Shown: piece after piece, positions 9,873 to 20,639 of the stretch
Layout of the letters: every line of letters starts with the position of its first letter
Numbering within the stretch: position 1 is the first letter of the stretch
Source of the DNA: Bathynomus jamesi
Taxonomy: Eukaryota; Arthropoda; Malacostraca; Isopoda; Cirolanidae
Length of the DNA: 64,000 nt
Reading direction: 5' to 3'
Assembly: GCA_023014485.1 (NCBI GenBank)
Contig: JAJOZX010001566.1
Span: 799,089-863,088 of the forward strand
Made by a program: the position numbers and the translations under genes
The notes under the pieces: generated by a model
Databases searched by the model: none
Seen by the model: the letters and a program-made list of their open reading frames with translations, nothing else
Told to the model about the DNA's origin: nothing

Positions 9873-11925
9873 AGGGTGGTCCTTATTTTTTAACTCTCGA
9901 AATTCAATGCTGCTACCCCTGGATATTGTTACTAGCCTCAAAAAGTGCTGTAAGCAAAATTTTAGCTCAGTCGGCTTCAGTCTGGTGCCACATTGGTTGT
10001 CAGTACGCTACTAGTACGCTGATATTGTTATATAGTCTACGGTGTCAAACCCCATATTTGTGGATGATGGGACGGAACCTTAGAACTGAAAATAAAACTT
10101 TTTTCCAATGGAAATATCTTTCAAAAATCAATCGATTATATAGTTTAATTTGAAAATGAGAAAAAACGAGGAGACAAACAAAGTCCGGGAAGTGCAACAA
10201 CATATATATATTAAGACAGGTCACCGCGAGGTGACGAAGTTGGCCACAGTCTTGTCCTTCAGGGTGGCATCCACGGGGACACAAATCCGCTTTGGTGGGT
10301 CCTCGTATCCTTCATCTTGGAAAGCAGCGATCATGTGTTTCTTTTCTTCGGCGGTGACCTTTACGTTGAAGAACGCCAGTCCAGACAGCTCTTCCGACAG
10401 ATACCACAGATGCCGGCCGATAGCCTTGGACCCCGCGGTGGCAATCTCCCCGGTTTCATAAGAAACCAGCTGCTTGTACAAGCGGAGGACGTTCGCTGGG
10501 GCAGAAACAGCTAGCGTGACCTCGAACCAAGCGAAATGTATGTCGTCACTGCGAATGGGACGAAACGGCTGAGGCTTCGCTTCTCTCGTGGACTGAGCTC
10601 GAACTGGTTGTGGAAGAGGAAGATCTTGATGGCGTATATGACCCAAGCCATCCATCGGGCGCGGTGGTAAGAACCTGGACGGATGAACCGGATACAACGA
10701 GGGGGAACGCCCCCTGACTACGATGGTGAGCTCCAGCAACTCACGGTAGTCGTCCCGCGGCTGTGCCTCCTGGAGTTGGCGCTTGCAGAAGCCAATGATG
10801 TCATCAGCCCCAGAGTCATCTTTCATCGGTTCGAAGTCATTCAAATCAAAAAACCTTCACCTCTGCTTCAACCTCTTGAAGAGGGGGATGTCTGGACCAA
10901 AGGAAGGCTTGAAGCAGAGCGTGAAAACTTGCTCGGCCACAATTTCCAGCATGTGGTGATGGCAGGCAAGATGGAGGAGGTTAACGTCGAGCCTTTGCTG
11001 GATGAGTGTGCAAGCTCCTCGCCGGCGCGCCGTCGTTTCGGAGGTGCCGCCATGGAAGTAGAAGGACCCGCTGCTGTAGAGTCCTCATCACTTGCCGTCT
11101 CATGGGCGCTGCTACTGGAAGAGATCAAGAGATCTCCAGCTCCACCATGTTGGTTTCTTCTTGGCGGCGTTTCATGTCCTTCCTGTCGTGCTGTCTCAGC
11201 GCGGCTTCAGTTCAACTTCCGGAACTCCTTCTCCGCCAGCTTCTTATCCCTCCCATCATGCAGCCCGCCTTCCTTTCTCTCTCTGCGACATCAGAAACTT
11301 CTTGTCCTCTTCATTTTTTATCAGATTGCTGGCCTCGGCATGGGCGACGTCGAAGAGTTCCTCAAATTTCTGAAGGAAAGCCTCCCTCTTCCTTTTTTCT
11401 GCCTCCGACTTCAACTACTCTTCGTCTTTCCAAGACGTTGCAGCCTCACGGAGGGACATTTTCTCCTTTCGGAGCTGGTGGAACAGGCGCTGGAGTACTT
11501 CTCCCGAAGAAAGAAGCCTCCCTCCAATCAATTCCTTTCTGGCTGGCCAACTAATCACACTTCAGTAGACGTCCTTGTCAATGCCATTCTCGAGATTCAC
11601 CTGAGGAAGAAAGAACACTCCGTTAACACAAAACAGCAGCAACCAAGAGATAAGATTAGAGATACAATGTTCTGAACCCAAATGTGCAGGAGGAGACAAA
11701 CAAACACCGGAAGTGCAAATACTTGCACTTGTCGATGACTGATAAAGGTCAATAGGTCATTGAAAATCGTTGAATTTTCTCCCTTATGAGGGAAACATTG
11801 AGATAATATAGCAGATAATATAAGCCGATTAAGCTAAAATTTGCTTACAGCACTTTTTTGAGACTAGTAACAATATCCAGGGGTAGGCCGCAGTGAGTTT
11901 CAAAGTTCAAAAATAAGGACCATCA
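9873..11925 (-). mobile_element. hAT-like DNA transposon, 'NTG' superfamily element 1 (degenerate)
   Basis: Long inverted ends of about 90 bp. The left reads AGGGTGGTCCTTATTTTT, then CTACCCCTGGATATTGTTAC and AAAAAGTGCTGTAAGC; the right end is its inverse with mismatches (ATGGTCCTTATTTTTGAAC). The minus strand codes for a decayed protein homologous to the one at 13601-16620. No clean TSD: the left flank is (TA)n and the right flank carries diverged copies of the subterminal motif. Confidence 0.75.
10221..11640 (-). pseudogene. Transposase-like protein of element 1, internally deleted
   Basis: The longest open piece (10221-10844, 207 residues) contains DDYRELLELT, APANVLRLYKQL, GRHLWYLSEELSGLAFF and TAEEKKHMI. 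These match the protein at 14153-16330 in the same order. Upstream, in broken frames, are LRKEKMSLREAA, FEELFDVAHAEA, NEEDKKFLMSQRE, a Ser-rich acidic linker (SSSSAHETASDEDS) and LHLACHHHMLE, the C-x-x-H motif. The stretch that should hold the D-x-T-x-x-N-T-G motif is missing, so the catalytic centre is lost. Role by family inference: transposase. No family name assigned. Confidence 0.65.
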
Positions 11926-12101
11926 TAATGTGACACCAGTAAATATTCTCCGATTCATGTGAAATTTTGTCTGCGACCATTTTGCGATATTTCTAACGAA
12001 ATCCGGGGGATAGCGCAGTTAAATTTCGTAACTTGAATTTTCTTCTATATAACTATATATCGGCTATATATATATATATATATATTATAATATATATATA
12101 G

Positions 12102-12145
<44 letters not shown>
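11926..12145. repeat. Diverged subterminal repeat of element 1 type, then (TA)n
   Basis: 11960-12040 reads GACCATTTTGCGATATTTC then AACGAAATCCGGGGGATAGC, paralleling the element's own end (GCACTTTTTTGAGACTAGT then AACAATATCCAGGGGTAGG). It may be the end of a second related element. (TA)n occupies about 12058-12144. Confidence 0.45.
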
Positions 12146-12146
<1 letters not shown>

Positions 12147-12916
12147 GAGATGTTCTGGGCCTTTGCCTTATTCACTGATTCACTTTTCATAAACTTTTGC
12201 AACATTCGTGGCCTTTCTTCAATTTTCAATTAGTTGAACACCACCATTCCTCCTCTAAATCACATCTTCTCTTCCTCACTGAAACTCAGGTGTCTGGGAC
12301 GACTAACAGCAACCCCTTTTCTGTACCCTGCTATTTTCTGTGCACTCACTTTCACTCCAAAGGTGGATGTTGCCTATCGTTCCAATTCGGCCTTTGGATC
12401 CTCCCAAGAGGAGACGCCTTTGGCACTTTGGTTGCGCTGATTGGGATGCTCTTAGGCAGTACTTCTGTGATTTCCCATGCAATGATTACTGCTTCCGTAG
12501 CCGGAGACGTAGGTGATCCTCTCGGGCATGGAGGTGTACATTCCATATTCTATTTCTACTGCTAATGCAAAAACACCTTGGTTTAACTTTACTTGTTCTA
12601 AGGCTACCGTAATACAGAGGAGTCTTTCAGAAGGTACTGTTGCCACCCAACTCCTGAATCTCACAGCTTATATTTGTGCCTGGAATCGTGCAAAATCTGT
12701 TCTTCGACTCACCAAAAATTCCTCCATCAGACAAAAATGTGAAAACCTATTTAATTCTAATTTTTCTCGGTCTTTCTGGCATCTAGCCAAGAACCTCTCG
12801 AACAACTTTACTTCTTCTTTCCCTCCTCTTTTCCATTCCGATGGCTCAGTTGCTGTCACTTCTCCCGATAAAGCTGAACTCTTCGCTGAAACTTTCGCCT
12901 CCAACTCAAATTTTCC
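12146..12916 (+). pseudogene. Jockey-like LINE (family B, copy A), 5' part
   Basis: 5'-truncated just after (TA)n. Readable pieces: LLFLTETQVSGT (endonuclease), then from 12513 LSGMEVYIPYS, TPWFNFTCSKA, WNRAKSVLRLTKNSSIRQKC, FWHLAKNLSNNFTSS and SPDKAELFAETFASNS, the region between endonuclease and RT. Several frame breaks. It matches copy B (minus, 22665-29070). I recognise this family from decapod crustacean sequences. It breaks off at about 12916, where unrelated DNA begins. Confidence 0.8.
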
Positions 12917-13592
12917 TATAAGACCGGGATTTATGGGACACCCCATATATGTAGATATTTGGGTGATTAATTATATTACCCAAAATCTATATTGAATTCC
13001 AAATAAGTCTGATATAACCTAACCTAACTTCTAAAAAGACATTTATATGTAGTTTATGCTCCGTTGGGTGATTTATTTGGGGCCCAATATGGATTTCGAC
13101 TACTATAATATAATTAATCGCCGAAATATCTAAATATCTAATAACTATACGCTACACGAACTAGTCCCACGTTTAGCACGGGAAAGCAAAAATTCTAAGG
13201 TAACTACTCTAGCCTGACCTACAAAAACCACTTACATGTGGTAGTATGCTCAATTAAATGTTTAATACGCAATATGGTTTTTTCAAATAAAACAAAAAGA
13301 AATTGTCCACAATTCTTAACTCTATCCTGACAATCTTTAGAATAAGCGCTCATCGCAAGAGAAACATGAGGGTAGCAATTCTCGCGGTGTCTCCATAGAT
13401 TCAAAATTAGTTTTTTAATTGAAAATCATTAAATGTCATGAAAAAGGGGATACAATTATGGTTAGGCAGTTAGGTTAGGGTAATTAATGAGGCTACTTAG
13501 ATTAGGTTAAATGCCGCTATTCAGAACGAAAAATGTGAAATGTGAATTTCATAAAGTAACCATACATAGATACACATACAAATATATATATA
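12917..13592. other. Mariner end remnant and unassigned AT-rich DNA
   Basis: 12917-12945 reads CCGGGATTTATGGGACACCCC, a decayed mariner TIR (compare 4143-4162). No matching left end remains. 12950-13592 has no credible frame; AACCTAACCTAAC-like words occur but no array. Confidence 0.45.
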
Positions 13593-13600
13593 CTGTACAT

Positions 13601-16600
13601 TAGGCCGTTTCGAAAAATCGAAATTTATGATGGCTCAACGCACACATACTAAAAAAGTAATATGTCATGAATAAAGACTTCATGCAAAATATTAAGACAA
13701 GAGCTTATTGTTATCCCACCCCTCAATGCATATCTATTTTACCCTCATGAGAAAATTTTCATTTTTCTGGCAAATATATTTATTTATTTTGTGATGTCCT
13801 CTTAAATTTGGTATATAAAATTCATAAATAAAATTGGAAGATAAGTAGGTCATTTTCAGGAATGGTCCAGTAACCCCCTATATTCTTTAGAGAGAATTCT
13901 AGAAAATTCTTCCTTCAGGATAACTATTCTAGAATTTCCATTTTTTCCCTTTATGGATTATATGATGTTTTATTGCTTTTTCATCTATAATTACTGATAT
14001 TTTCACAAGTTTACTGTTCTAGAAAGGTTACTTCATGTTACTTTACAACTTTCTTACAGTAATCAAGTCATAATATAATTTAGGTGAGTGATTAATGATT
14101 ATTTATATTATTATTAAGACTAACAGGTGGTAAAACTTTTTCCCTCAGAATTATGGCAAAAACCAGAAACAAGTGTGAAGTCTGGTTGGTCGGACAAGTG
14201 CTGGAAGAGGGTTTTTCTGAGAAGCAGCTTCCAACTAACAGTGATGTCCTTAAACGTCTTTTTTATCACATTAAGGTGGGAAAGCAAAATGTGTCTGTAG
14301 CTTGCGCAACTGTAGCCAACGAAGTTATTGCTCTGTGGGAAAAAGCCTCCTTAATTACATCCCACAAGCCTTATATTGTCTCAAAGCTTAAAAGGCTTTA
14401 CAATAAGCATGAAGGGCTGGTCAAGAACCGAACTCGACGAACTCCTACCCAAGAAAAGAATGAAGCAGAATTTGTCACCAGCTTAAAGAAGCTTTTCGAT
14501 GTAGCTCATTCAGAAGTGGAAACAGAAATAAAATTGCAGGAGGATAAAGATTTTCTTAAGGATCAAAGGAACGATCGGAAAATGATTATGGGTCCAGAAG
14601 ACAAGGAGTTTTCAAGAAAGGCAAAAGCACGACAGATAAGCATGGAAAGAATGGAAAAACTTCGCAGGAAATCAAAGGAAGAAATGAGGCAATTGACAAA
14701 GGTTGTGGATCTCAACCAATGTGAAAATTCCGGTTCAGGAGGAAGTGAAGAATCATCTGGTGATGAATTGTTCTACAGAGCACTCTCATCATCATCATCT
14801 TCAAAAAAGGAGAAGCTTGAACCAGGTGTAATTGTTAGGGATAAAAAGTTCTTGGCTGCTCTGGACCGCACTGGAACATCTGCAAGAGCTGCTATGCACA
14901 TTGTGGCACCTGCCCTTTCAGCTGCTGGAGTGGAAATTGAAGAGATCACACTTTCATCATCCTCTATCTACAGGTCTCGGCGATCAACACGGATGCAGAT
15001 GGGAGAAGACATTAAAGCCAGTTTCCAACCAAATACCCCTTTAATAATTCATTTTGATGGAAAGCTCTTCCATCCATGCATGGGGGTAAGATTGATGTAA
15101 TGCCCATTGTTGTGACTGGTGCAGGCGAATTAGAAAAATTACTGTCTATCCAAAGCTTATTTCTGGAACGGGAGAAGAAATGGGGAGAGCAGTTTTAGAT
15201 GTCTTGAAGCAATGGCACAAGTAAATGAGTGGGTAGCAGGCCTTTGTTTTGATACTACTGCAAGCAATACAGGTATCCATGCTGGGGCTTGTACCATCAT
15301 CCAAAAGGCCCTTCAGAGATCACTCCTTTTTCTGGCATGCCGCCACCATATCCACGAGCTTCTTATCACTGCAGTTTTTGACATGTTTTTCTCTTCTTCG
15401 GGTCCACAAATTCCCTTATTCAATCGATTCAGAGATTGTTGGGATAACATTGATCAGCAGAATTACAAGCCCTATGAACCCAATGATCTCACCTCAGAAT
15501 CTTTAGATCATTGGATCTTGAAGCACAGAGACAAGCTTATTTCTTTCATCAACTCCAAACTTCAAGAGGGCCACACTCGAGGTGACTACAGGGAATACTT
15601 AGAACTTGCACTTATCTTCCTTGGTTGTCCAATGCCTAAAACAAATAAAGGCTCTGATAGCAGATTCCACTACCCAGGAGCTTACAGCAGAGCTAGATGG
15701 ATGGGAAAGGGCATCTATTCCTTAAAAATTACTTATTTAGGAACCAATTCCTTCTCACCCCTCATGAAAAACAAGCTCTGATACGAATAAACGCCTTTTC
15801 AGTGACAGTTTATCTTCAAGCTTGGTATACATCTCCAGTTGGAATTGATGCTCCAGCAAATGATTTGGCCCTCCTCAAGATGCTACATATCTACAAGATC
15901 CAGGTTGATAAGGAAGTGGGTGCTACAGCCCTCAAAAAACTTCAGAACCATGGTTGGTACTTGAGTGAGGATCTTGTAGGATTTGGCTTTTTCTCAAACC
16001 TCGTGACTGAAGATGATAAGGTTCTAATGCTCCACAACCTTCACCACGCGCCTCCTCGAAAAGTGAGGGCAAGAAAGGTGGACCCCCGAATGTTGCAAAA
16101 CCCAATGACTTAAAGATTACCAGTTTTGTCACAACTCAAACACAAGACTTCTTCAAGTGTTTGAAAATAGAAATCCCAGAAACTTGAAGACATTGAGGAG
16201 CACCGTAATCGGGTCATGGCAGTCAAAGTAATCAACGACTGTGCTGAACGAGGAGTCAAACTGGCTACAGAGTTTAATGAGAAGCTCACAAAGTGAGGAA
16301 GAGAGACAACTGGCCTTTCAAATCATTGAAAATCAGAGAAAGGAGGTCCCTCAGCCACTGAAATCCTTATATTCTTAATCAATATATGTCTTAAATAGAA
16401 TTTAAGTCGTTTTGTTTTAAAACATATTTTTCGTTCAGTCTTATATTTGCTCTAATTATCCATTAATGTAAAAGAAGTGCCATCTGAGGGGTGCCTTTTT
16501 ATCATTCAAAATAATGATATTTTGTCTATTTGTTTTTCTTCCTTTACATAAAAAAATAAAAGTGTGTGCGTTTATCAAAATTCAATTTGAAAAATTACCA

Positions 16601-16620
16601 TATAATCGTGAAACGGTCTA
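13601..16620 (+). mobile_element. hAT-like DNA transposon, 'NTG' superfamily element 2 (best preserved)
   Basis: TIRs TAGGCCGTTTCGAAAAATCG and (right, reverse complement) TAGACCGTTTCACGATTATA, continuing inward with inverted AACGCACACA words. A perfect 8-bp TSD CTGTACAT lies at 13593-13600 and 16621-16628. About 3.0 kb with one plus-strand gene carrying few disruptions. An 8-bp TSD is typical of hAT and P-type elements. Confidence 0.85.
14153..16330 (+). pseudogene. Transposase-like protein, 'NTG' superfamily (near-intact, a few frameshifts)
   Basis: ORF 14153-15100 (315 residues): N-terminal region starting MAKTRNKCEVWLVGQVLEEG, a Lys/Glu-rich predicted coiled coil (about 130-190), a Ser-rich acidic linker, then LDRTGTSARAAMHIV, SSSSIYRSRRSTRMQ and IHFDGKLFHP. 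After frameshifts near 15090-15200 it continues with LCFDTTASNTG (about 15241-15275), LLFLACRHHIHELL (about 15330-15363), GPQIPLFNRF, GDYREYLELALIF, RARWMGKGIYSLKI, APANDLALLKML and WYLSEDLVGFGFF. The C-terminal INDCAERGVKLATEF lies at about 16229-16273. D-T-T, C-x-x-H and E-R motifs in this order resemble the catalytic layout of hAT RNase-H transposases; that equivalence is my inference. Start chosen as the first Met of the long frame. Inserted in LINE-B copy A. Confidence 0.75.
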
Positions 16621-16699
16621 CTGTACATACAATACATGTGTATGCCTGTGTACTTACAGATGTTAGTGCGATTACAGTATGCTGACTGTCTAAGAAATC

Positions 16700-17975
16700 C
16701 CAGCGTATGCTCAACCCTTGACGATTCCGGCGTTGTACCTCCATCTCCTCTTCCTGTGACTTAATTATATCTGAAATTAGAATATCTTCCAAAGAAGTAT
16801 TTTCTGCCTTATCTGGGCTCAACTCTAGGAAGGCGTACGGTCCCTCATGGTGTCCTTCCTGTTGTTCTCAAAAGTTGTGCTTCTGTGCTGACACCATGCC
16901 CAAGCTAACTCTTTCACCTTTGTCTTTCATCTGGTACTTTTCCTGGTGCTTAATTTCCAAACTGCCCTCCTTCGTTTTCTACCCTTCTATCTATGCCTTC
17001 ATCTCTGATTCCTTTCTGGCCCATATACAGCTGCGGGTGTAGATGGTCACTGTTCTTCTCCTAAAGCTATTAACAGTAGTGTTCCTCAGGGTTCTGTCCT
17101 GTCACCTACTCTTTTCCTTTTATTCATCAATGATCTTTTAAAATCGCACTTCCTGTCCTATTCACTCCTTTGCCGATGATTCCACTCTTCACTTCTCTAC
17201 CCGCTCCCCAAAGCGTCCTTATCGACAGTCACTCAATGCTACGCGTAGGATGGCTATGGTGCACCTGACCGCTGATCTTTCTACTATCTCTGATTGGAGC
17301 AGAGAAAACATTGTGGCTTTCAATGCCTCAAAAACTCAGTTCTTCGTCTGTCTACTCGTCACAATCTTCCACACGACAGCTTCCAAGAGGTTAGGTGTGC
17401 TGTACCGACTTAGCAGTTTCTTCACCCCAACTCAATTGCTGTCTCTGTACAGGGGATTTGCCCACCCCTCTAGGGAGTACGGTACTCATTTGTGGAGTGG
17501 CTCAACCCACACAGCCGTACTTGATCGGGTGGAATCAAAGGCTTTACTTTTCATCGATTTCCCGCCTCTTAATGACTGTCTTCAGTCCCTCTCTCTTCGC
17601 CGCAATGTTGCCTCACTCTCTCTTTACTATCACTATTATATAGATACTGCTCTTCTGAACTCTCTAACTGCATGCCCCCCCTTTAAGGAGAACACACTGT
17701 ACCAGACTTTCAACACATTCTCATTCCTTCCATCCAACTTTCTAACGCAAGGGTTAATCGGTATTTTCAATCTTTCATCTCCTCAACCGGTCAACTCTGG
17801 GACAATCTTCCTCAATCCATCTTTTCCTCTGTCTACGACCTCCAATCTTTGAAACGCAGTGTCCATGCATCTTGAAAATCCTGGACCTTGTTTTGGCTCT
17901 CTTCTTCCTCTATGGTTGCGGGAGGAGGAGGAGGGGCGTTTGCAGGCATTCGCCCTTGGCCCCTTACTATATATA
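16700..17975 (+). pseudogene. Jockey-like LINE (family B, copy A), RT and 3' part
   Basis: Resumes after the inserted DNA with STLDDSGVVPPSP, then LPVVLKSCASVLTPC, SSVPQGSVLSPTLF and FINDLL (RT motif B region), Asp-rich motif C damaged near SLLCR, LTADLSTISDWSRENIVAFN, KTQFFVCL, LGVLYRLSSFFTPTQLLSLYRG, then LRRNVASLSLYYHYY and LPSNFLTQGLIGIFNLS. The protein end is at about 17852. The 3' UTR contains GCTCTCTTCTTCCTCTATGG and a GGAGGAGGAGGAGGGGCG run, and ends in (TA)n. Multiple frameshifts and stops. Confidence 0.8.
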
Positions 17976-17983
17976 TAGTATAC

Positions 17984-18046
<63 letters not shown>
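17976..18046. repeat. (TA)n microsatellite
   Basis: Long TA array between the LINE 3' end and the mariner TIR. Confidence 0.95.
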
Positions 18047-18746
18047 CAGGGGTGTTTATAAACGCCCTATCTATTTCAGTGAAAACGTAGCAAAAAGGGT
18101 AAAATTCAATAACAATATAATAGAAGGCATACATTTAATGAATACTTAAGTATATGATTCTACATAAGCACCATCAGCATCTCTACAGAGTTCGAATCTG
18201 TCAGCAGCATTGCGGAACACATTTTGGAGCATGACAGGGTTATTTTTGTAACTGCTGTTACGATACGAGCACGTAAATCTTGCAGATCTGTAACTCTCGT
18301 TTGATAGACGTTTGATTTGATAAAACCCCATGCAAAGAAATCCAAGGGCGTTAGGTCAGGAGATCGAGCCGCCCAGGGCCTGTTGCCTCCACGTCCAATC
18401 CACCGATTTGGAAATCGTTCATTTAGGTACTCCCGAACAATGTTTGCATAATGACAAGGTGCCCCATCTTGTTGAAAGACGACAGTGTTTAAAATGCCAT
18501 CTGAATGAAGCTGGGATATTTACTTGCTCATATCGTAACAGCAGTTACAAAAATAACCCCTGTCATGCTCCAAAATGTGTTGTTGCGCAATGCTGCTGAC
18601 AGATTCGAACTCTGTAGAGATACTGATGGTGCTTATGTAGAATCATATGCTTAAGCATTCATTAAATGTATGCCTTCTATTATATTGTTATTGAATTTTA
18701 CCCTTTTTGCTACGTTTTCATTGAAATAGATAGGGACTTTATAAAC

Positions 18747-18753
<7 letters not shown>
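18047..18753 (-). mobile_element. mariner copy converted to a 220-bp-arm palindrome
   Basis: Ends CAGGGGTGTTTATAAACGCC and the inverse of CAGGTGTGTTTATAAAGTCC. The arms 18047-18268 and 18526-18753 are near-perfect inverse copies, far longer than a mariner TIR. Both arms encode the same transposase C-terminus (MLQNVFRNAADRFELCRD). The remaining centre (minus, about 18480-18290) holds the catalytic C-terminal region: FQQDGAPCHYANIVREYL, WIGRGG and SPDLTPLGF, where the third-Asp position has become Gly in this copy. The N-terminal half was replaced by an inverted copy of the 3' half. Confidence 0.8.
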
Positions 18754-18787
<34 letters not shown>

Positions 18788-18862
18788 ATATTATATATAT
18801 AATAATATATATATGTATGTGTGTGTGTGTGTGTGTGGGTGTGTGTGTGTGTGTGTGTGTGT
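18754..18862. repeat. (TA)n then (TG)n microsatellite
   Basis: Direct sequence; separates the palindromic mariner from the foldback element. Confidence 0.95.
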
Positions 18863-19181
18863 ACAGACCGTGCATGGAACAAGGAACTCTTCTGGGAAAA
18901 TTAAATTCACTATAGTCCGAATAAGTATTTTCTTTTTCATGATGTTAGCCCGACGTGGGCAACGGGTCACTCGCAAAGAGGCCCCAAAAATATATCTTCC
19001 CTCACAGCTATCTGCAAAGGGAAGCTATATTTTTGGAGTCTCTTTGCGAGTGACCCGTTGCCCACGTCGGGCTAACATCATGAAAAAGAAAAACTATGGT
19101 ATTTGTCATTTACCATTACTTATTCGGACTATAGTGAATTTAATTTTCCCAGAAGAGTTCCTTGTTCCATGCACGGTCTGT
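18863..19181. repeat. Foldback element, related to the start of the repeat at 43553
   Basis: Arms begin ACAGACCGTGCATGGAACAA and end in its inverse. The left arm lacks about 26 bp present in the right arm (ATGGTAAATGACAAATACCA). The centre pairs GGGCAACGGGTCACTCGC with its inverse. Sequence beyond the right arm (to about 19225, TCATGAAAAAACCTCAGGGG) also belongs to the parent repeat, seen singly at 43553-43790. ORFs here are translations of the palindrome. Confidence 0.8.
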
Positions 19182-19225
19182 GTGTATCATGAAAAAACCT
19201 CAGGGGACCATTCTGAGTTCAATCC

Positions 19226-19235
19226 TGTATATATA

Positions 19236-19332
<97 letters not shown>

Positions 19333-19335
19333 TGT
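19226..19335. repeat. (TA)n/(TG)n microsatellite
   Basis: Direct sequence. The following 19336-19535 is AT-rich with no gene seen. Confidence 0.9.
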
Positions 19336-19535
19336 AAGTAAATTTTGTGAATTGAATTTCTGGACGCATCTCAAGAATTAAAATTTAAAATCCAAGTCAC
19401 TAAAATATTCATACATATTGTCCTTTATTTGCTTGAATGTAGAATTTAAAATAGTCACCCATGATTTAAAAGAAAAAGGCGTTATTTTTTATCCTGTGTG
19501 TTACGAATTTTTAATAACTACTCAGTATATATAAC

Positions 19536-19866
19536 CTTGGTTTAACCTTGGTTTTGCTTCTGCCCGAATTGTTCATTCTGACGAAGGTCAAGTTTGTCAC
19601 TCCACCTTAAAACTACAGTTTAACGTGGAACAGCTTCTAAGAGGTTGCGTGTCAAACCACGCGCCACCAGCAGCCCAGCGTCTTAAACACTAGGCTACCC
19701 GGGTATCCATTTATCTACCAACCAATTTTTTTTGTGGATGTAGGAGGATGAACACGTAACAGCTGGGTTTTGCTGCGCGCCGCCTGACGTTACCGACTCT
19801 CGATCCTGGAGCTGATGGATTCGCAGTCAGCAACGCTAACCACTAGACCGTAGTGCATCCTATATA
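19536..19866 (-). repeat. Dimeric tRNA-derived SINE
   Basis: On the minus strand, one tRNA-like unit (A box around TAGTGGTTAGCGTTGC, B-box-like GGATCGAGAGTC) is followed after about 100 bp by a second (GGTAGCCTAGTGTTTAAGAC). Then comes a conserved tail with CTTCGTCAGAATGAACAATT and a final AAGGTTATATATA. Same layout as 58987-59345 (plus); a third copy, 3' half only, is at 54567-54705. The second unit's B box is damaged here. Confidence 0.75.
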
Positions 19867-20195
19867 TATGACTTTTTCATTTTTGTCATTACGGTTTGTC
19901 ATTACAGGTTTAACCGTTAAGGACCATAAAAATAAAAAATAAAAAAAATGCTGGTAGAAAAATCTACCAATGGTCCTTAATGGGTTAATGAGTGCTCTAT
20001 TAAAGGCAGTACGGAGGTGTAATAATTTTTTTTTACTGAATATTGGAGTGAAATAGTTTAACATTAATTCACATTCTAACAGGAAGCCTTGGACATATTC
20101 TCTGATCGTATATATATATATAATATATATATATATATCTATATATATATATATATATGATGAATAAAACCACGAAGGAAAGGAAACACAAAATG

Positions 20196-20235
20196 GTGCT
20201 CAAGCGCTTTCGTCTAATGACATCCTCAGGAACCA
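20196..20235 (-). ncRNA. Hammerhead-ribozyme-like motif at the PLE 3' end
   Basis: On the minus strand: core CTGAGGA, one extra T, stem II GTC/GAC around loop ATTA, GAA, self-complementary stem III AGCGCT, T before the predicted cleavage, then GAGCAC. Stem I pairs only four bases here (GTTC with GAGC, one wobble). PLEs are known to carry hammerheads; activity of this copy is not shown. Confidence 0.55.
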
Positions 20236-20358
20236 CTGCAGACAGTACATAAAAGGTTACAGCCTATATATAGGTTACAGAAAGAAAAAAAAAGAAAAAA
20301 TAAATAACATACATACACACACATATATATACATATACATACATATCTATATATACAA

Positions 20359-20390
<32 letters not shown>

Positions 20391-20639
20391 GCAATAAACA
20401 GAGAAGTAAAAATAAAAAATAAAAAATTAAAACCTTAAAGGATTACCAGTGAGGCGTACAGATTTGTAAGGAAAAATATCGATTTTTAGCACAAGATCAA
20501 ATGGATTATAAAAATACAAATTTAGACTGAAACTCTACCCGGGTTTTAACACTGCTGCCTATGGTCAGGTTTCGATATATATAAAAAATAAAATGCAAAT
20601 TAAAAGTTAATAAAGTAGCAGACAAGTTTACCAAAGATT

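Noticed and set aside
10683..11675. Plus-strand ORF of 330 codons, the longest single ORF in the window
   Set aside because: It is the antisense of the decayed transposase-like gene of element 1, whose conserved motifs are on the minus strand.
13005..13030. CCTAACCTAAC words, also at 29775-29815 and 57130-57190, as possible (TTAGG)n telomeric repeats
   Set aside because: Only two or three units each, imperfect and isolated; no array.
18863..19225. CRISPR-like spacing of inverted repeats
   Set aside because: Only one palindrome and no regularly spaced direct repeats; the genome is eukaryotic.
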